DNA of 64,000 nt, from contig CM060732.1 of NCBI GenBank assembly GCA_030704615.1, positions 39,413,053 through 39,477,052 of the forward strand, in the 5' to 3' direction. This document shows positions 36,083 to 49,033 of this stretch, piece after piece; the stretch's first letter is position 1; every line of letters starts with the position of its first letter. The stretch is from Takakia lepidozioides. Lineage: Eukaryota; Streptophyta; Takakiopsida; Takakiales; Takakiaceae. The notes beneath the pieces were generated by a model that was not told where the DNA came from, ran no database searches, and saw only the letters and a program-made list of their open reading frames with translations. Made by a program: the position numbers and the translations under genes.

Positions 36083-37560
36083 GATCACACTATTGTCACA
36101 ACTCTGCCCAATTCTCTCAGACCTCAGTCCCCTGCCTCAGATTCAAGGCTACGTGTGTGTTTCCCATGTCTGACATTCTTCTACGACTATTGTTCTCCAC
36201 CGTCCCTGAATTTTTCCAGCCCGACCTCCTTGCATTCAGTTGTGGATAAAGGACAGCCACTTTCTACAGTCATTGAGAAAGCCAGCAGCATCTGCCAGTA
36301 TAAGCTTTGCAAATTCTCATGAATGAGATGAAAGGATATCCCCAGCATGTGGGTATATGTACTCTACTTATTGACCTTGCAGCATGTTAGGCCCACCCAG
36401 TCATGGGGACAAGTTTGGGGCACTGTGGTGGACAAAAATTATTAAGGCCACATTTAGGAGGGTTCCTTTGAATCGCCGGAAAACTGGTGTTTAAAAATGT
36501 ACAAATCTTTCCTTGTAACTTGTGGATTAGCTGGTGCTGCTATTCCAGTGGGTGGATATGTTGGCATTAGAACTTAAAATCGTGTGGGGAACCAGGCATG
36601 GGAAAGGATCGGTATGGGGACTATCCTTGGCAGCTACCGTTTTATTGATGTGATGTGAAAACTCTTTAACATGGATTGTGGTGAGTAGCTCCAAGCCGTG
36701 AGCTAGTCAGGCATGAAATTGGTAATCTTCCCACTTTCCGTTTCCGAGTTTATTGCACATTGAGTTGTACTTGATGCCTTTTGTGTATTTTTCCACATAT
36801 CTTATGTAGTTGAATTCTGAATCGAAGCTTGGCTTGGGTCTTGACAAGACCCGGGTTTTTACTAGTTTCTGGTGGTGTATGAATGCTAGAACTATGAAGG
36901 TATGAACTATATTAAGTTGATGGGTTGTCTGCACCATGGTTGCCAGGGGATTCCCACATCGGTGTTCTTGTGTTCTTACTCATTTCCATTGAGTTCATTA
37001 GCCAATTTCTTCCTTAACTACAATGGGCACATGGCAATTATGCTCATGGGGACAGCAATTGTCGACGTGGAAGGGATGAGTTGAAGAATCCCCTTAATGT
37101 GATCTTCTCCATTTCAGTTTTGAATTCTCAGTAGTTATGGTCTCTACAAGCTTGGTGGTAGCATTCCATGTTTCAGATTTTCCTGGCCCAATAATATGAT
37201 GAGCAAAGAGAGTTTTGTGGTGGTGACGCATTACATACCAAAAGTCACAGCATGTGCAGCTATGAAGAAGTTACCTACAATCTGAGCATGCATCTGATCA
37301 TTCGGCTTCATCAAACCCCCTGTTTGCAGCCTGGTTTATGATGTGACAACCTGTTTTGTTGATTGTCTCTGAACAGAACTGAAGCCTCTAAAGTTCCAGA
37401 TTGCCTTGGAGCCCTAATATCTCTACTACATCAACATCAAAGTCACCCAAGCCATTGATGCACAAGAGCCAGAAGTGGTAACACAATCTCAAGAGTATCC
37501 TGGTGCTTCTTCAGCAGTGGGTTCCAAGATAAGTTGCTGTAGTGGAAGTTGGCCAAAAGA
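36083..37560. other. 3' UTR of the ARIADNE gene and intergenic DNA
   Basis: Sequence follows the TAG stop at 36,080-36,082. No gene or repeat is recognised. Confidence 0.45.
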
Positions 37561-37574
37561 TCTTACTCCCCACA

Positions 37575-37675
37575 AACTTCTGACAGGGTCCACCCTCGAA
37601 AGGGGGCAGTAGCCGCTAGGCAAAGTGGCAAGTGGCTCTTAGTTACGCCGGCTTAGGCTGGAGTCTTCTTCTTCT
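37575..37675 (+). repeat. Dispersed repeat, copy 1 (GGCTCTTAGTTACGCCGGC family)
   Basis: It contains GGGTCCACCCTCGAAAGGGG, a GCAGTAG block and GGCTCTTAGTTACGCCGGCT, then a (TTC)n stretch. The same blocks are found inverted in the 39.8-kb tandem unit and again at 41.1 kb. In the inverted reading of the 39.8-kb copies, GGTTGGAGTCG is a 9-of-11 match to a pol III B box, so a SINE origin is possible. Confidence 0.55.
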
Positions 37676-39449
37676 GCATCCCATCCCAAACGTGTCGTTC
37701 TTACAAAAGGGCTTTGGAGAGTCACGTCAACTCTCACAATGTTTCCTCAAAATCTTAGGATACGAGACTCTCTCACAAATTCTCAGGACTAGTCTGGAGA
37801 TGACGTCCGAATCAAGGAAGATCTCTTTCCAACAAAAGTGAGAACATGGTGGAAGTACCAGAGACTGTTGGAAATCGGTATGACATCATCCTTAGGGCTG
37901 CAAGAATGAATCTCCCTCTACAAACAACAGAGCAGGAACAGGAGCAAAAGACCAGGAATGTTACCGACAGGGTCGGGGCCAGGTAAGTGCACAGACTCTT
38001 CCCTGAGCGTAGACAATGAAAAGTCAAACATTCAGCGTTGAAAAGTGTCGGACTGCGCAAAGAAGATCTACCAACTTCTCAAATGCAGGGAGGGGCAGAG
38101 CCTTTTCGATCGATGGCGCAAGGTCAACACGCTGGAAGAAAGCTGATCAGTGTCCGTAACAGCTAGTGGGCCATCTGTCCTCTGACTGCACACTACCCAT
38201 TCTCTGGGCGAGACCTGCATGCAGACAGTGACGACGACGACGACGCTTATTAGTCCTAACGACCACTGAGAGATTGACGGCCTTGGCGTTCTAATAAGGC
38301 CACAAGGCACGACATTAATGGTACAGTCCACTCTCTCTAATTTCAGCTAACAGTTGGAGAGGCTTAACACTTGCACAAGTAATACTTACATAGACAAACT
38401 TGTGTCTCCGACTCCACATACATTGGGGTGCGAGCCTTGGCTTCTACCTGGATAATGAAATGCTACCCACTCTAAACTTCTGGGATTTGATGCCAAAAGG
38501 GCAACTCAATTCACAGGAACATGATATTTCACCTTCTCATCCCAATTGTACACATCCAGGAGCACCTCAGTACACAATCTTCCCCTGAAAAGCCCCCACA
38601 CAGGCTAACTCATAGGTTTCATAACCCTCCACCTAGGGTTGAGCCCTAAGACACGTGTCAGAAACTAACAAATGCCGCACCCATGAATGATCTGAGCCAT
38701 TGAGCCACGAACGGCGAGAATGGCCCATATGCCATAAAATATATTTTCTTCCATGGATTATGGGTCTAAGTTAAACAATTTCATGACATTATAAGGTTTT
38801 TGCTCAAGATAGGCCTATGTGTGTAAAACACACCAATAGTAGTCTTCTCCAACAATTACCGTACAAGTCAAAGTCGAGTTTAAATTTTAGTTAAAGTCTA
38901 GAGTTAGATTGGTATTGAAGCAAGTTGTGGAAAGTCTATAAAATTGATTTCCTAGAAAATACACTGAATGTTTGGTAGTTGAAGACAAATTAGGTAGTTG
39001 AAAAGGGGTAGACTGTAGATTGAGGTGCAACTCATTCATTAGATGGACCCATTACCAAAATCCTCCAAAGATAAGTGTTGCTAGTTGTGGGAATTGGTAA
39101 CAGGATCTGGATCAGCACAGTTGACCCCCAATGGACCTCTTAGACCTAACTTACATGAGAATCACAAATTTGAAAGGAATATACGGATGAACTGCAACAT
39201 TGTGAGATGATGGTTTATATCGATACTGATTGGTACATGGTCCTCTTGTTGTCATGGTTTTCTCTCCTTTAAAAAAAAAGAAGTGAGCATGATGCACTTT
39301 TGGGATCTCATTAGCATTAAGCCGGAAGAAAGCATGACGTAATGGCACTCTAGCTTGTATTTTTCGAAGGCATATGATGGTGACTAGTAATATATGCCAG
39401 GATCCACGTCTTGGAGCAGTAAGGTGCGCAAGCATCAATTGAGCATATA

Positions 39450-39490
<41 letters not shown>

Positions 39491-39506
39491 GGGGCTTGGA
39501 AGAATC

Positions 39507-39546
<40 letters not shown>

Positions 39547-39774
39547 TGAAATGACTTAAGAGGTGTAGGACTCTATTAGGAGGTAGTCACGAAAACGCCA
39601 CAAATTTTTTTGAGTAATATAATCTTGCGCCTTACCTCGATAGAATCCCCGGAACTTATCTCGGATATCAGAATCTTTCAAAGTATTAAACCAGAACAAC
39701 AAATAAAAGTTAAAAAGAGATCAAATTTACCATTATGCAACAGCACGTTCTTAATATAGATCACTCATTGCGTT
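37676..39774. other. Intergenic, no supported gene
   Basis: Mixed-composition DNA with only short overlapping frames. A GAC-rich run (GACGACGACGACG) lies near 38,230. Nothing else recognised. Confidence 0.4.
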
Positions 39775-40044
39775 GTTGGTATATATATGTATGCGACTCC
39801 AACCGAAGCCAGCGTAAATAAGAGCCTATTCCCCTTGCTGGTACTGCCCCCTTTTAGGGGTGGGCTCTATCCGCACCGTACCCTGTCGCACAGCGGCTAG
39901 CTGGCATTTGTTGGTATATATATGTATGCGACTCCAACCGAAGCCAGCGTAAATAAGAGCCTATTCCCCTTGCTGGTACTGCCCCCTTTTAGGGGTGGGC
40001 TCTATCGGCACCGTAACCTGTCGCACAGCGGCTAGCTGGCATTT
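39775..40044 (-). repeat. Tandem duplication of a 135-bp unit (dispersed repeat, copy 2)
   Basis: Two head-to-tail units of exactly 135 bp (39,775-39,909 and 39,910-40,044) differ at only about two bases, and a third begins (GTTGGTATATG) but diverges at once. Read on the minus strand, the unit carries the blocks shared with the 37.6-kb and 41.1-kb loci (AGGGGGCAGTA, GGCTCTTATTTACGCTGGCT, GGTTGGAGTCG). The near identity implies a recent duplication. Confidence 0.85.
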
Positions 40045-40210
40045 GTTGGTATATGGACAGCCCCAAAGCACATGGGACTTGATTTTAGGAAGACCAGACA
40101 TGGTTTAGGGATTTTCTAATTACAATTGCTTCAATAAAGGTTACTGATTGGGAGTTGAAGGATTGTTTGAATGTTTTTACAATTCAAACCACAGTCTCGG
40201 GCTCCCCTTA

Positions 40211-40512
40211 GAGCATGCCCAACAGGCGCTCTATCTGGCGCTCTATCTGGCGCTCTATCTTCAAAATAGCGCGGCCAACGGGATCGCGTGTCCCTCACGC
40301 TTCAAAATGGTGACTCTATCCAAGTTTCGTCCCACGCGAGGGGCAGGTGGCGGGGCCCACGGTCACCTTAGCCTGCCGCCATTACTCTACTACTACTACG
40401 GATATGGTGGGTTATTGCTGGGGCCCGCACTATCTACCTTGCCTGCCTCACCATACACCTCACTAATGTACTGATAGAATGGCAATTGAGTGAGCCACTG
40501 TTGGGCATGCTC
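40211..40512. mobile_element. MITE with GAGCATGCCCAACAG terminal inverted repeats and TTA target duplication
   Basis: The left end reads GAGCATGCCCAACAG and the right end CTGTTGGGCATGCTC, a perfect 15-bp inverted repeat. Both are flanked by TTA (40,208-40,210 and 40,513-40,515). A 3-bp TTA/TAA duplication and GAGCAT...CAACAG-type ends are typical of PIF/Harbinger (Tourist-like) MITEs. The 302-bp interior has no transposase and holds three copies of a 12-bp unit (GGCGCTCTATCT) near 40,226-40,261. It is non-autonomous. Confidence 0.85.
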
Positions 40513-40515
40513 TTA

Positions 40516-41084
40516 CTTGTCTAAGTTAATTTAATTTTGAAGAACTTTTAAAGAATAGTAGTCCTATGTGCTTGCAATATGGATGGAGAATTGACAGGTG
40601 ATGATGATCAATTGTCATGATGGACGTATGCAAAGATCATGATTTGAATCATGTAGGACATTGATTTTTCCATTCCGTACCTTAGACATCTTGTTGTCAA
40701 CGGTTGTTTGTTAAAGACTTTGCAGCCGTCACATTGACAAACATAGCGGCCTCATCTCATGCGATGAAGTGAAACCAACTGTGAATGTCATATTCGCCAA
40801 AAACAAATGCACTCTCATTGGTAATGACAACTTGCCGACAAGGTTGGTCTTTGAGTAGTGGCAAGTTAGTGAAGTTAGTGTTAGGTTTGTGATCATATTG
40901 TGTGTATCGTCTACGTGACGTAGTTGCGTGCCGCCTCAAAATAAGCCAAAACCAACAGCTGTGCATGGTTTGATACTTCGTAATCTGCGAAACTTTCTTA
41001 AGTTATAAGACCCATATTGAAAAGTTATTAGAAGATGTGACCACTGTCATCATCACATTTAACAACTAGCATGCTATTTTGTTT
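40516..41084. other. Intergenic, no supported gene
   Basis: No coding sequence or repeat recognised between the MITE and the third copy of the dispersed repeat. Confidence 0.4.
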
Positions 41085-41089
41085 TGTCT

Positions 41090-41185
41090 TTATAGGGCAC
41101 ATCTTGAAAAGGGCAATAGTCGCAAGGTGAAGTGGCTCTTAGTTACGCCGGCTTTGGCGGAAGCGCTCTTCTTCTTCTTTTGTGT
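41090..41185 (+). repeat. Dispersed repeat, copy 3 (GGCTCTTAGTTACGCCGGC family)
   Basis: It shares TGGCTCTTAGTTACGCCGGC with the 37.6-kb copy, in the same orientation. It also shares a degenerate GAAAAGGGCAATAGTCGC block and the following (TTC)n tail. The 5' part of the 135-bp unit is not visible here. Confidence 0.55.
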
Positions 41186-42637
41186 CTTTACAGTGTTATT
41201 AAGTTGTGAATCTTAGAGTGGTGAATTTTGAACCATTTATAGTATCGGTGCTGATTCTCCCTAGAATATTAGAAAAGGACATCATATGTTTTATCAGGAT
41301 GATTAATGTTGAGAAATAATTTTCCTAGGATGGACTATATCTCATACTAATGGGTGACTATTTCTAATTTCTGTTTGTTGGTAATTATTACTATAACATA
41401 AGTTGTGAATGGTTGATCTTATGAAACAATCTGATACAACAATCGATTATTCTAGCTAGCCAAAAAGAGTAATGTTCAAGCCGATACGTCTAAAAGCTCG
41501 CTTTAAGAAGACCCAATTCTTATCACTTTTTATGATATCCACTAGTGTCGTACCACTATATATTTTAAAATATTTTATACCTGTCCATATTGAATATAAT
41601 CCATAAATATCTGAGTATGGCTAGGTAGTATTAAATTAAGTTAGTAAATATTATATTACTGAATTTTGATATGTTTTATTAAATGTAGTACTTAAATATT
41701 ATACTACGTCAATTTTGACTTCAGGCATGGCAAAAGACATGACATACATAATATACAAAGATGTCAACTATATGTAATCATTGGAAAGCCAAGGAGAAGC
41801 CAAGGGTTGTTATAATTGGACGTATTATCCTTTCTCGTTTCAAAAAAGGGAGAAGAAGGAAATAAAAAAATAAAAAATTGTGGATTTGTTGACTTAGTTA
41901 TTTTCCATATTGAACCCTTGGAAGCAGTTTTATCAAGTTGAAACATCAACACTGTTAGTATATTATTTTCTTGATTTTATTCATTGGAATCAAATGGATG
42001 TCTCATACTATCATTGGTTGGCTTAGTGACTACAAAATCTCCAAATTCTCAATAGAAGGGATTTTAAATCTTTTTTTTATGGAAATTTTCTCACCAAACA
42101 AATCTTACTTCTTGGATCAATGATACTTCGAATGTTGTGAGGATTGGAGCTTGTCAACTGTTATTTTGTTTTATTAAAATCACATTAAATTCTAACCTGG
42201 GATAGACGATTAGAATTAACAAGTCTATATTAAAACATGATTTTAAATGAAAACATTTGGCATGTAGTGTAGGTCTGGTAAGAATTGACATAAATATCAT
42301 ATCTTAGAAAAATAAAAATCAATGAGTTGTACCAGCCACAAAGGTCAAGGAACTAAATGCATGTTCAGATCTTCTAGTGAATCACAAAGCTACTTTGACA
42401 TATATTATGATATTCCCATCTCACTCCTGATAGAAGATATTATTAAAAAATTGATGTCTCGAGGTGGTGATGTCGACGAAGTATAAGGATGTGCAACCAT
42501 CAATTCATCCGCCGAGTATCAAATTAGAAAGTATTTGATCACAGAGTTTAACGCCTAAAACATGCTCTCAATATGCTCTCACATACACACATAATGAGGA
42601 CATAACGAGGAGAAATCACTGAAGACTCTCGCCTAAA

Positions 42638-42716
42638 CAAGTATAATTCATGGTGTCACTTCATCATGAAGAACTAGTGTTGCCTTCCATTTGAAAAATG
42701 GATACTAGGTTTTAAC
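42638..42716 (-). mobile_element. SINE-like body fragment
   Basis: TTCATGGTGTCACTTCATCA followed by a degenerate hairpin resembles the body of the 11.1-kb SINE-like element and the 55.6-kb copy, in the same orientation. No A or B box is recognised beside it. Confidence 0.35.
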
Positions 42717-44162
42717 GACTATAACCGACGCAATGCACGTGGTTGTCCAACCTTCCCTTAAGAACTTGAAAGTCCTGACCAAGTACCCATATAAGTAACT
42801 ATTTGACTTAGTTAGCCTCATTTACTAGCTAGGTTTTCACACACTACGAATCTAATAGACGAAGACCCAAAGATTGAAATGTGATGGAGGTAATTGCACA
42901 ATTGACCATAACAAATGACATACATAGAGAATGTCATGTCATGTATCTTATGTGAAGGTCGCACAGTTTGTAACCAATCACAGAAGTTGACAATCATAAT
43001 TGGTGTGGTGACCGGATAGTATTAGCAGCGTCGTCAAGATCCATGATTCTTCATTTGTGATGATATCTTAGAACAGTGTACCTTTAAGTTCCAGTAAGTA
43101 GTGGCTACGTAGTACTACTAACTCTGTGAGTACTTACTCAAACTAGCACTTGGGTGAGAGATGTTTTAGGTCGTGTGACAAATATGTTCAGTGGGTCTAA
43201 TGTAAAGGTAGTATCCCAAGAGGCTCACTATGGATTTTCTAATTTTGGATGTTGTAATTGTATCAACACATCCTAGATGTCAGCAGACATGTGCTATAAA
43301 AGAGACAATAAAATTAAAGATGGGTTAAAATTTGTATAGTAGCAACAAACTGAGTTTCCCCATGGCGACCTTGACCGACCCACAGTATTTGTTCCGTGTC
43401 TTGTAAGCAATATCATCGTCATCTTGACCCTTGATGATAGCTATCATAGAGCAAAAAGAGAATTGAAAAATAACTAAAGAGAAAAGAACCAACTGGCAAT
43501 ATCATCACAAATTAGAATCCAAATCTTCATAACTAGAATGAAAATTTGAGTTTGAGTTGTGTGATTGTATTGACAAATTTGTTGTGGTCTTTCGTGGGCG
43601 TTACCGTCTATTCTGATAATAGGAAGGAGACGGAATATGCGTATGTCTATATTATTAACTCATGTGGTTGAAAAGATTGAAGATTTGTCTTATTCACCTC
43701 ACACTAGGAAAATTGCGCATTCCCAACTCTTCCATGGAAAACCGCGTAATCTACAACTGAGTTACCACCTCTTTCTAGCCTAGCCCACCATAATGTACAT
43801 ATATGTTGCAATAATGTCTCATACAATATGTTCATATGGGAGACCTTCAAGGGCCCACACTTCAAAGTTGATTTTCTAATTTATTTGGGATTTGAAATGA
43901 ATCTGCATGTGTTATTTTCAGAATATCTACACCATTATGTATGGTTGAACGTTCCCATCAAATATTACGTTCCTCACACTAATAACGTTGCAAAAGATTG
44001 CATACTCTGTGAATACTTCCATAATGTTATAGTTAATTTTTTTCATGGTTGTTTATAGTACCATATTTTATCTCTCCACTGGCCAAAACATGTCATCATC
44101 TCATTACTTTGAAAGTTTCATGTGACAGTGAGGAGTCAAACCTCTCTTTGATAGACGAAAGA

Positions 44163-44294
44163 CATTATGCAAACATTATTGATGGCATTATTCCAAGAAA
44201 GTAGGGAGACCATTTCCCAAAGATGATACCAAAAAGAAATCATGCCAACATTGTTGATGGCATCATTCCAACAAAGTTGGGAGACCTTTCCCCC
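44163..44294. repeat. Imperfect tandem duplication, about 78 bp
   Basis: The block ACATTATTGATGGCATTATT...GGGAGACC...TTTCCC at 44,163-44,218 recurs as ACATTGTTGATGGCATCATT...GGGAGACC...TTTCCC at 44,241-44,294. No coding role is seen. Confidence 0.7.
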
Positions 44295-47200
44295 AATATT
44301 TTTCTTGCATGTTCATGCCATGTACATATCTACCATCCAAATATGGGAAAAGGTCGAGAGAATTTTGTCAATACTAGTACTAACGAGTCTTTTTTATATT
44401 ATTTTGAAATAGGTCATCCTACACTCTTGATTTTTTCACGATTTGACGAGGCCGGCAAAATGATGACTTGACTGCGGTTGACGTGTCTGTACAATACCAC
44501 AACTCTCATCCATGGGCCCAACAAAGTTGCAAGCTCCCAATCACTCCCACCAATCATAGTGTCCGGAAGGATAGTTAGGTGTATAGGCTTATATCCGAAA
44601 TTTGACATACCGACTAAGCATCTTGCAACCTCGGACTCTTGTAATGACTCTTGGGATTACACATGTATTTTCACTTCTTAAGAAGAATCCATGTTATTTC
44701 TTAGCTTTTATTAAAATATATGAGAATATATATATATATTTCTAATTTATAATATTTTTATGTTACAAAAATATAATTTTGAATTTTGAATTTTTTGTGA
44801 GGGAAATGGGAGCGAAACTGAACTTCAAATCTTCATTCAAACTATTCAGAGGGAAAAAATTGAACCATTGGATAAGCCACACGACATAGACACTAAAATG
44901 TTACATTGATAAACTTTTAAACTCTAAACCACTAGGAGGAAAAAAAATAAAAATGAAATAGCCTTCTCTAGAGCATGAAAGTTTTTAAAAAACTAACAAG
45001 GTCCCAATTTATTTATAGCCAAATTTTGACGAACTTATAACAATTTGAACGATGAAACCAAACCAAATGCAACTTTCGAGACTTTAAACCAAACATTCAC
45101 AAATGAAAAAAGAACGAAACTACTAGGACTAATATTTGGCCTTTGGATCAACAAAGTAGTGTAGGGGCCATTTCGACACAAATTCTAATATTTCAAATAT
45201 TGTTGAAAATTTTGAAATTTTATTTTATGAAATTAAATAACTTTGTGAATGATAATAAAACATCTTTGGAAATATGTCATATGTCGAAATGGAATTCTCA
45301 AAATAAAATAAATATTCGACAAATGACTGTCGATCTTGCCAAGGCACTACAGTAGTTCACATTGGCGTTGGTCTACTATACGACCTAACCCCTAAACAAC
45401 AACACGACCGGATTCAGTAGTTTGCCACAATCCACCTTTCGTGGGTGTGAGTGGATGGAAGTGGGTCCCCAAGGTAAAGTGAGGGGTTTAGGGAGAAGCA
45501 CATGTTGGAATTTAAAGCGCCCTAAAATATTAAAAGCTATGCTCCATAGAATTTTTCAAAGTGCCAGGGGTCTGGAAATCCAGCGTTGACTTGCTTACGT
45601 GGCAGGCCAAATGAGGAATCTTGAAAACAACATCTAGGGCTCACATTTTATCAAAATACCAATTTATTTTGACAAAGCACTAAGTAATGTTAAAGTGTGC
45701 ACTTACCAAAGGAATTAGAAACAAATATCACGTCATGGCTCTATTGCTATATTGCATTTTCCAGTGTTGTTTCACTTGCATTGTACCCCCCTAATTGCGT
45801 ACAAAGGTGCCATGTCATAGTTTATGAATTTGGTCCTTAAGATTTTCTTGGAGTTGAAACAAAAACCCCATGGTAAATTATTATAATCTCCCAAAGTTCG
45901 TGACAGTCATTTCTTCTGAAATTTTCTCACCACTTGCATGTAGTAGGTAACTTAACTGCCAGTTTGTAAGGGTCCCATTTTTGAGGTGGCCCACCAAAAA
46001 CACTCTCTGCACTTAGGGGTTAATATTGATTTAGTAGACTCGCCCTACGTCTAGGCAAATTACAACTTCTATTTCTCGTCTCTGTAGCATAACTCCAAAG
46101 ACGTTTTACCCTAGCTCCTTGGAGCATGGGATTAATTAATCAAATGATTAAATTTTTAATGGTATTTTGATATGTCAGTTTGATTAAATATTGATGGGGA
46201 GCTGCTTAACATTAGAATCAAACAAGACATCCTCCTTAGACATCATTTGAATGTCAAATGTTTTTGCAACATTTATTTCATATAACATGGAGGTGAATGT
46301 TGCACACTTCCATGTATGATCTTGTTTTAGTTTGTTGCATTACATTCCGATGCAAAAATTTGCTAAGCTTCCTGAATAAAATGTAATCTGATCGCCAATA
46401 TTTAATTTGATAGATTGAAAAAATATATATGTGATATAGATAAGAATGACTATGGATATCTTAGCATGTCTAAGCTACTTTCTTCCCATCTCCTAAGATC
46501 AAGATGCGTATGCACCGGATGTACTAGGAAAAATCCAATATTTCACATTGGATTTAACATGCTATAAATTTGAACGCACGCTATTTAATTATGCACTCCA
46601 ATTTTCCTTGGGGAATCCACGTTCCTCTTTCTGTTAGGGGTGATACTGCTGAGATCCATAATCCATTTATTTTGTATGCTTGTTAGCTGAGAGAAATGCA
46701 ATGCCGGGACATTCTACCAACAAACAAGTCGATGTGCACACACTAAATATATATGCGATCTCCAGCCTCCGATCACTCCTTCAGAAACTAACTAACTAGG
46801 AGTGAGGAAGAGTTGATAAATCCCCATAGAAGAACAAATTGCACTAGTAGCCTTAAAACAACAAGACCTCATTATTTTGATGAAGTCAATGTATGATATC
46901 TTGCTCTAAGAACCATTAGTTCTATGCAAGCACATTGCATAAAACACAAACAAAATAATCATGTTGAACTTTCCACTTCATTCCATGCACACTCCTAAAA
47001 CTGAACTAGCTGATGCAACTAATGACACCCTCAAATGAGCATATTTATGTGCCTTCACATGCATGTTGTGAGAGAAGTGGGAAATGGTTGTATGGAGAGA
47101 TTGTTGGCCAATGTCAATTGTTATGCAGGTTGATGCATTTGCATGTCCATATATTGAGGATAGCTTGATAAGTTGTCTTTTTTTAAATATGGTGAATATG

Positions 47201-47689
47201 AATCCAACTCATCAATCAACTCATCAATCGCTCAAAGATTTCATGTAAGGTTTGGGGCCGCAATATATAAAGTAGTATTTTCCCACTAATGTCGGTGCTT
47301 CTAGATAATGTCGTTGGAGAGGATAAAGGGATAAGTTACATCTTATGTATCTGGATATATACCCGGATATAAGAAATATACCCGCCCAACACTGCAAATT
47401 ACCTTGGACTAGGACTTAATTCCCATTGGATCATCCCCTCATCGAACACAAGGTGACAAGTTTTGGTCACATGTGAGTTGGAACACATTTCTGCAAATCA
47501 TGCACCTAACCTTATCCTCCACAAACAAAGGGTCAAATCCCCCCCCCACCTTTTTTTTTGAATCCTCCACATTGCCACAAACAAAGGGTCAAAAAAAAAG
47601 GCGGGGGGGCTAATTTGTGGGATTCCCATTTAAACGCGTTAACAAATGGTTGATTTTGCAACAAGTCAGGGACTGTTACCAACTCAACA

Positions 47690-47985
47690 ATTGCTCGGGA
47701 TTGCGAGGAATGAAAGAAGAAGGTGCCTGGTTGTGCGATGTCCGCCTCAACAATTGCGAGGAATGAAAGAAAAATGTGCCGGATTGTGCGATGTGCGACT
47801 CAACAAGTGCTCGGGATCGAAGTCTGAAAGAAAAAGGTGCCGGATTGTGCGATTTCCGACTCAACAATTGCTTGGGATTGCGAGGAATGAAAGAAAAATG
47901 TGCCGGATTGTGTGATGTGCGACTCAACAAGTGCTCAGGATCGAGGTCTGAAAGAAAAAAGTGCCGGATTGTGCGATGTGCTAAC
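47690..47985. repeat. Minisatellite with 61-63-bp units in alternating pairs
   Basis: Five units share TGAAAGAAAAA, GTGCCGGATTGTGCGAT and GACTCAACAA. The TGAAAGA anchors lie at 47,711, 47,764, 47,825, 47,888 and 47,949. Units alternate between a form starting GAGGAATGAAAG and a form starting GA(A/G)GTCTGAAAG, giving a higher-order period of 124 bp. The array is open on both strands, but that follows from the repeat and I do not call a gene. Confidence 0.85.
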
Positions 47986-49033
47986 GAACACGAAAAGTGA
48001 GGACCAAGTGCGAGCGGAAGTCAAGTGCGGTCCATCCTCGCGAAATTGGAGCCATGTTTGCTGGAGCACAACACAACCCACTGGCCGAGGATGAATGAAT
48101 GTTGAGGATGAAAGGCGAGGATCCGTTAAGCAGCCAAGGATGGGAGCGATCCGTCAGCGAACGACGGCCGGCCGACGTCGACGGCAACGGACGGAACGAG
48201 GCGAGCGAGCTGCAAAGACAGCGCACGTGCGGCGGCGTGGGCCCGCGCGCTATCGCTGGACTCGCTTGGCAGCTTCCGCGCGCGCTGCCGACTAGTTCGT
48301 TCGCCTCGGCTGTCCTGATCACAGAGGTCCATGGTGGTTAAAGCGAGATCGCCATGCCTTCCATTCCCATCTTGTTTGCAGTCTCCTTTGTGCGCTCTAG
48401 CACATCGGACTGTCTCTAGAGAACTTTGTGCGCCGATCTACGAGAGACTGCAGACTCCTCGATCGGCATCTGTCTCCGCACAACTTTGGAGGTTGAAATC
48501 TCTCGAAAGAGAGTTGTAAGTACTAAGGTGTAGATAGCTTTCTTCAGTCCCACAGGATTGTAAATACTGTTCAATTCTGTTGTATATTCTAGCTAGCTTT
48601 AAAACGTAGCCATTCATTGGTGTTGAATTCCACCTTGTTGTGACGGTCTTTGCTGGAATTAGAGGCGAGATCTGTAGAGGAGACTTGTGAAAGCTGTATT
48701 TTGGACCCCACCCAAAACATTGTGAATAAGTCGAACGATCAGATCGCTCTAGGGAGATTTCGAGACGCAACTAAATTGCTACTGAAATAGTCGTGGTAAC
48801 CAGTTGATTCCTTGCTAAATAGTGTATATATGATCTAGGACTTGTTTGTTAGCAGCATCTGGAAACTATTGACACCATCGTGCAGTGATTTCCTCCTCGC
48901 CCTCAGTCTCTGTACTTCTGTCTGAATCCCTCCCCCCCAAGTCTTCACACTGGAAACCACTCAGTCTCTCACGGTCACCCACTCAAAGGACTCGTCCGAC
49001 ACCGTCACTCGTTTGCTCCGACGCTTATCCGGG
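47986..49033. other. GC-rich island and probable promoter/5' UTR of the WRKY gene
   Basis: At 48,140-48,310 the DNA is very GC- and CpG-rich, with a CACGTG G-box core near 48,223 (GCACGTGCGG). Then follow pyrimidine-rich sequence and the ATG at 49,034. The 5' UTR extent is not resolved. No other gene is supported. Confidence 0.45.

Larger units (their letters stand above)
41186..47640. other. AT-rich gene-free region
   Basis: About 6.5 kb of AT-rich DNA with frequent stops and homopolymer runs. Short frames (for example 43,828-44,058 and 44,223-44,471) show no domain. Apart from the SINE-like body at 42.64 kb and the duplication at 44.16 kb, nothing is recognised. Confidence 0.45.

Noticed and set aside
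37801-38331. Short frames on the minus strand as exons
   Set aside because: No family recognised and no consistent splice sites.
47646-48000. Open frames over the minisatellite as a repetitive protein
   Set aside because: Frames are open on both strands because the unit lacks stops. No start context or domain.
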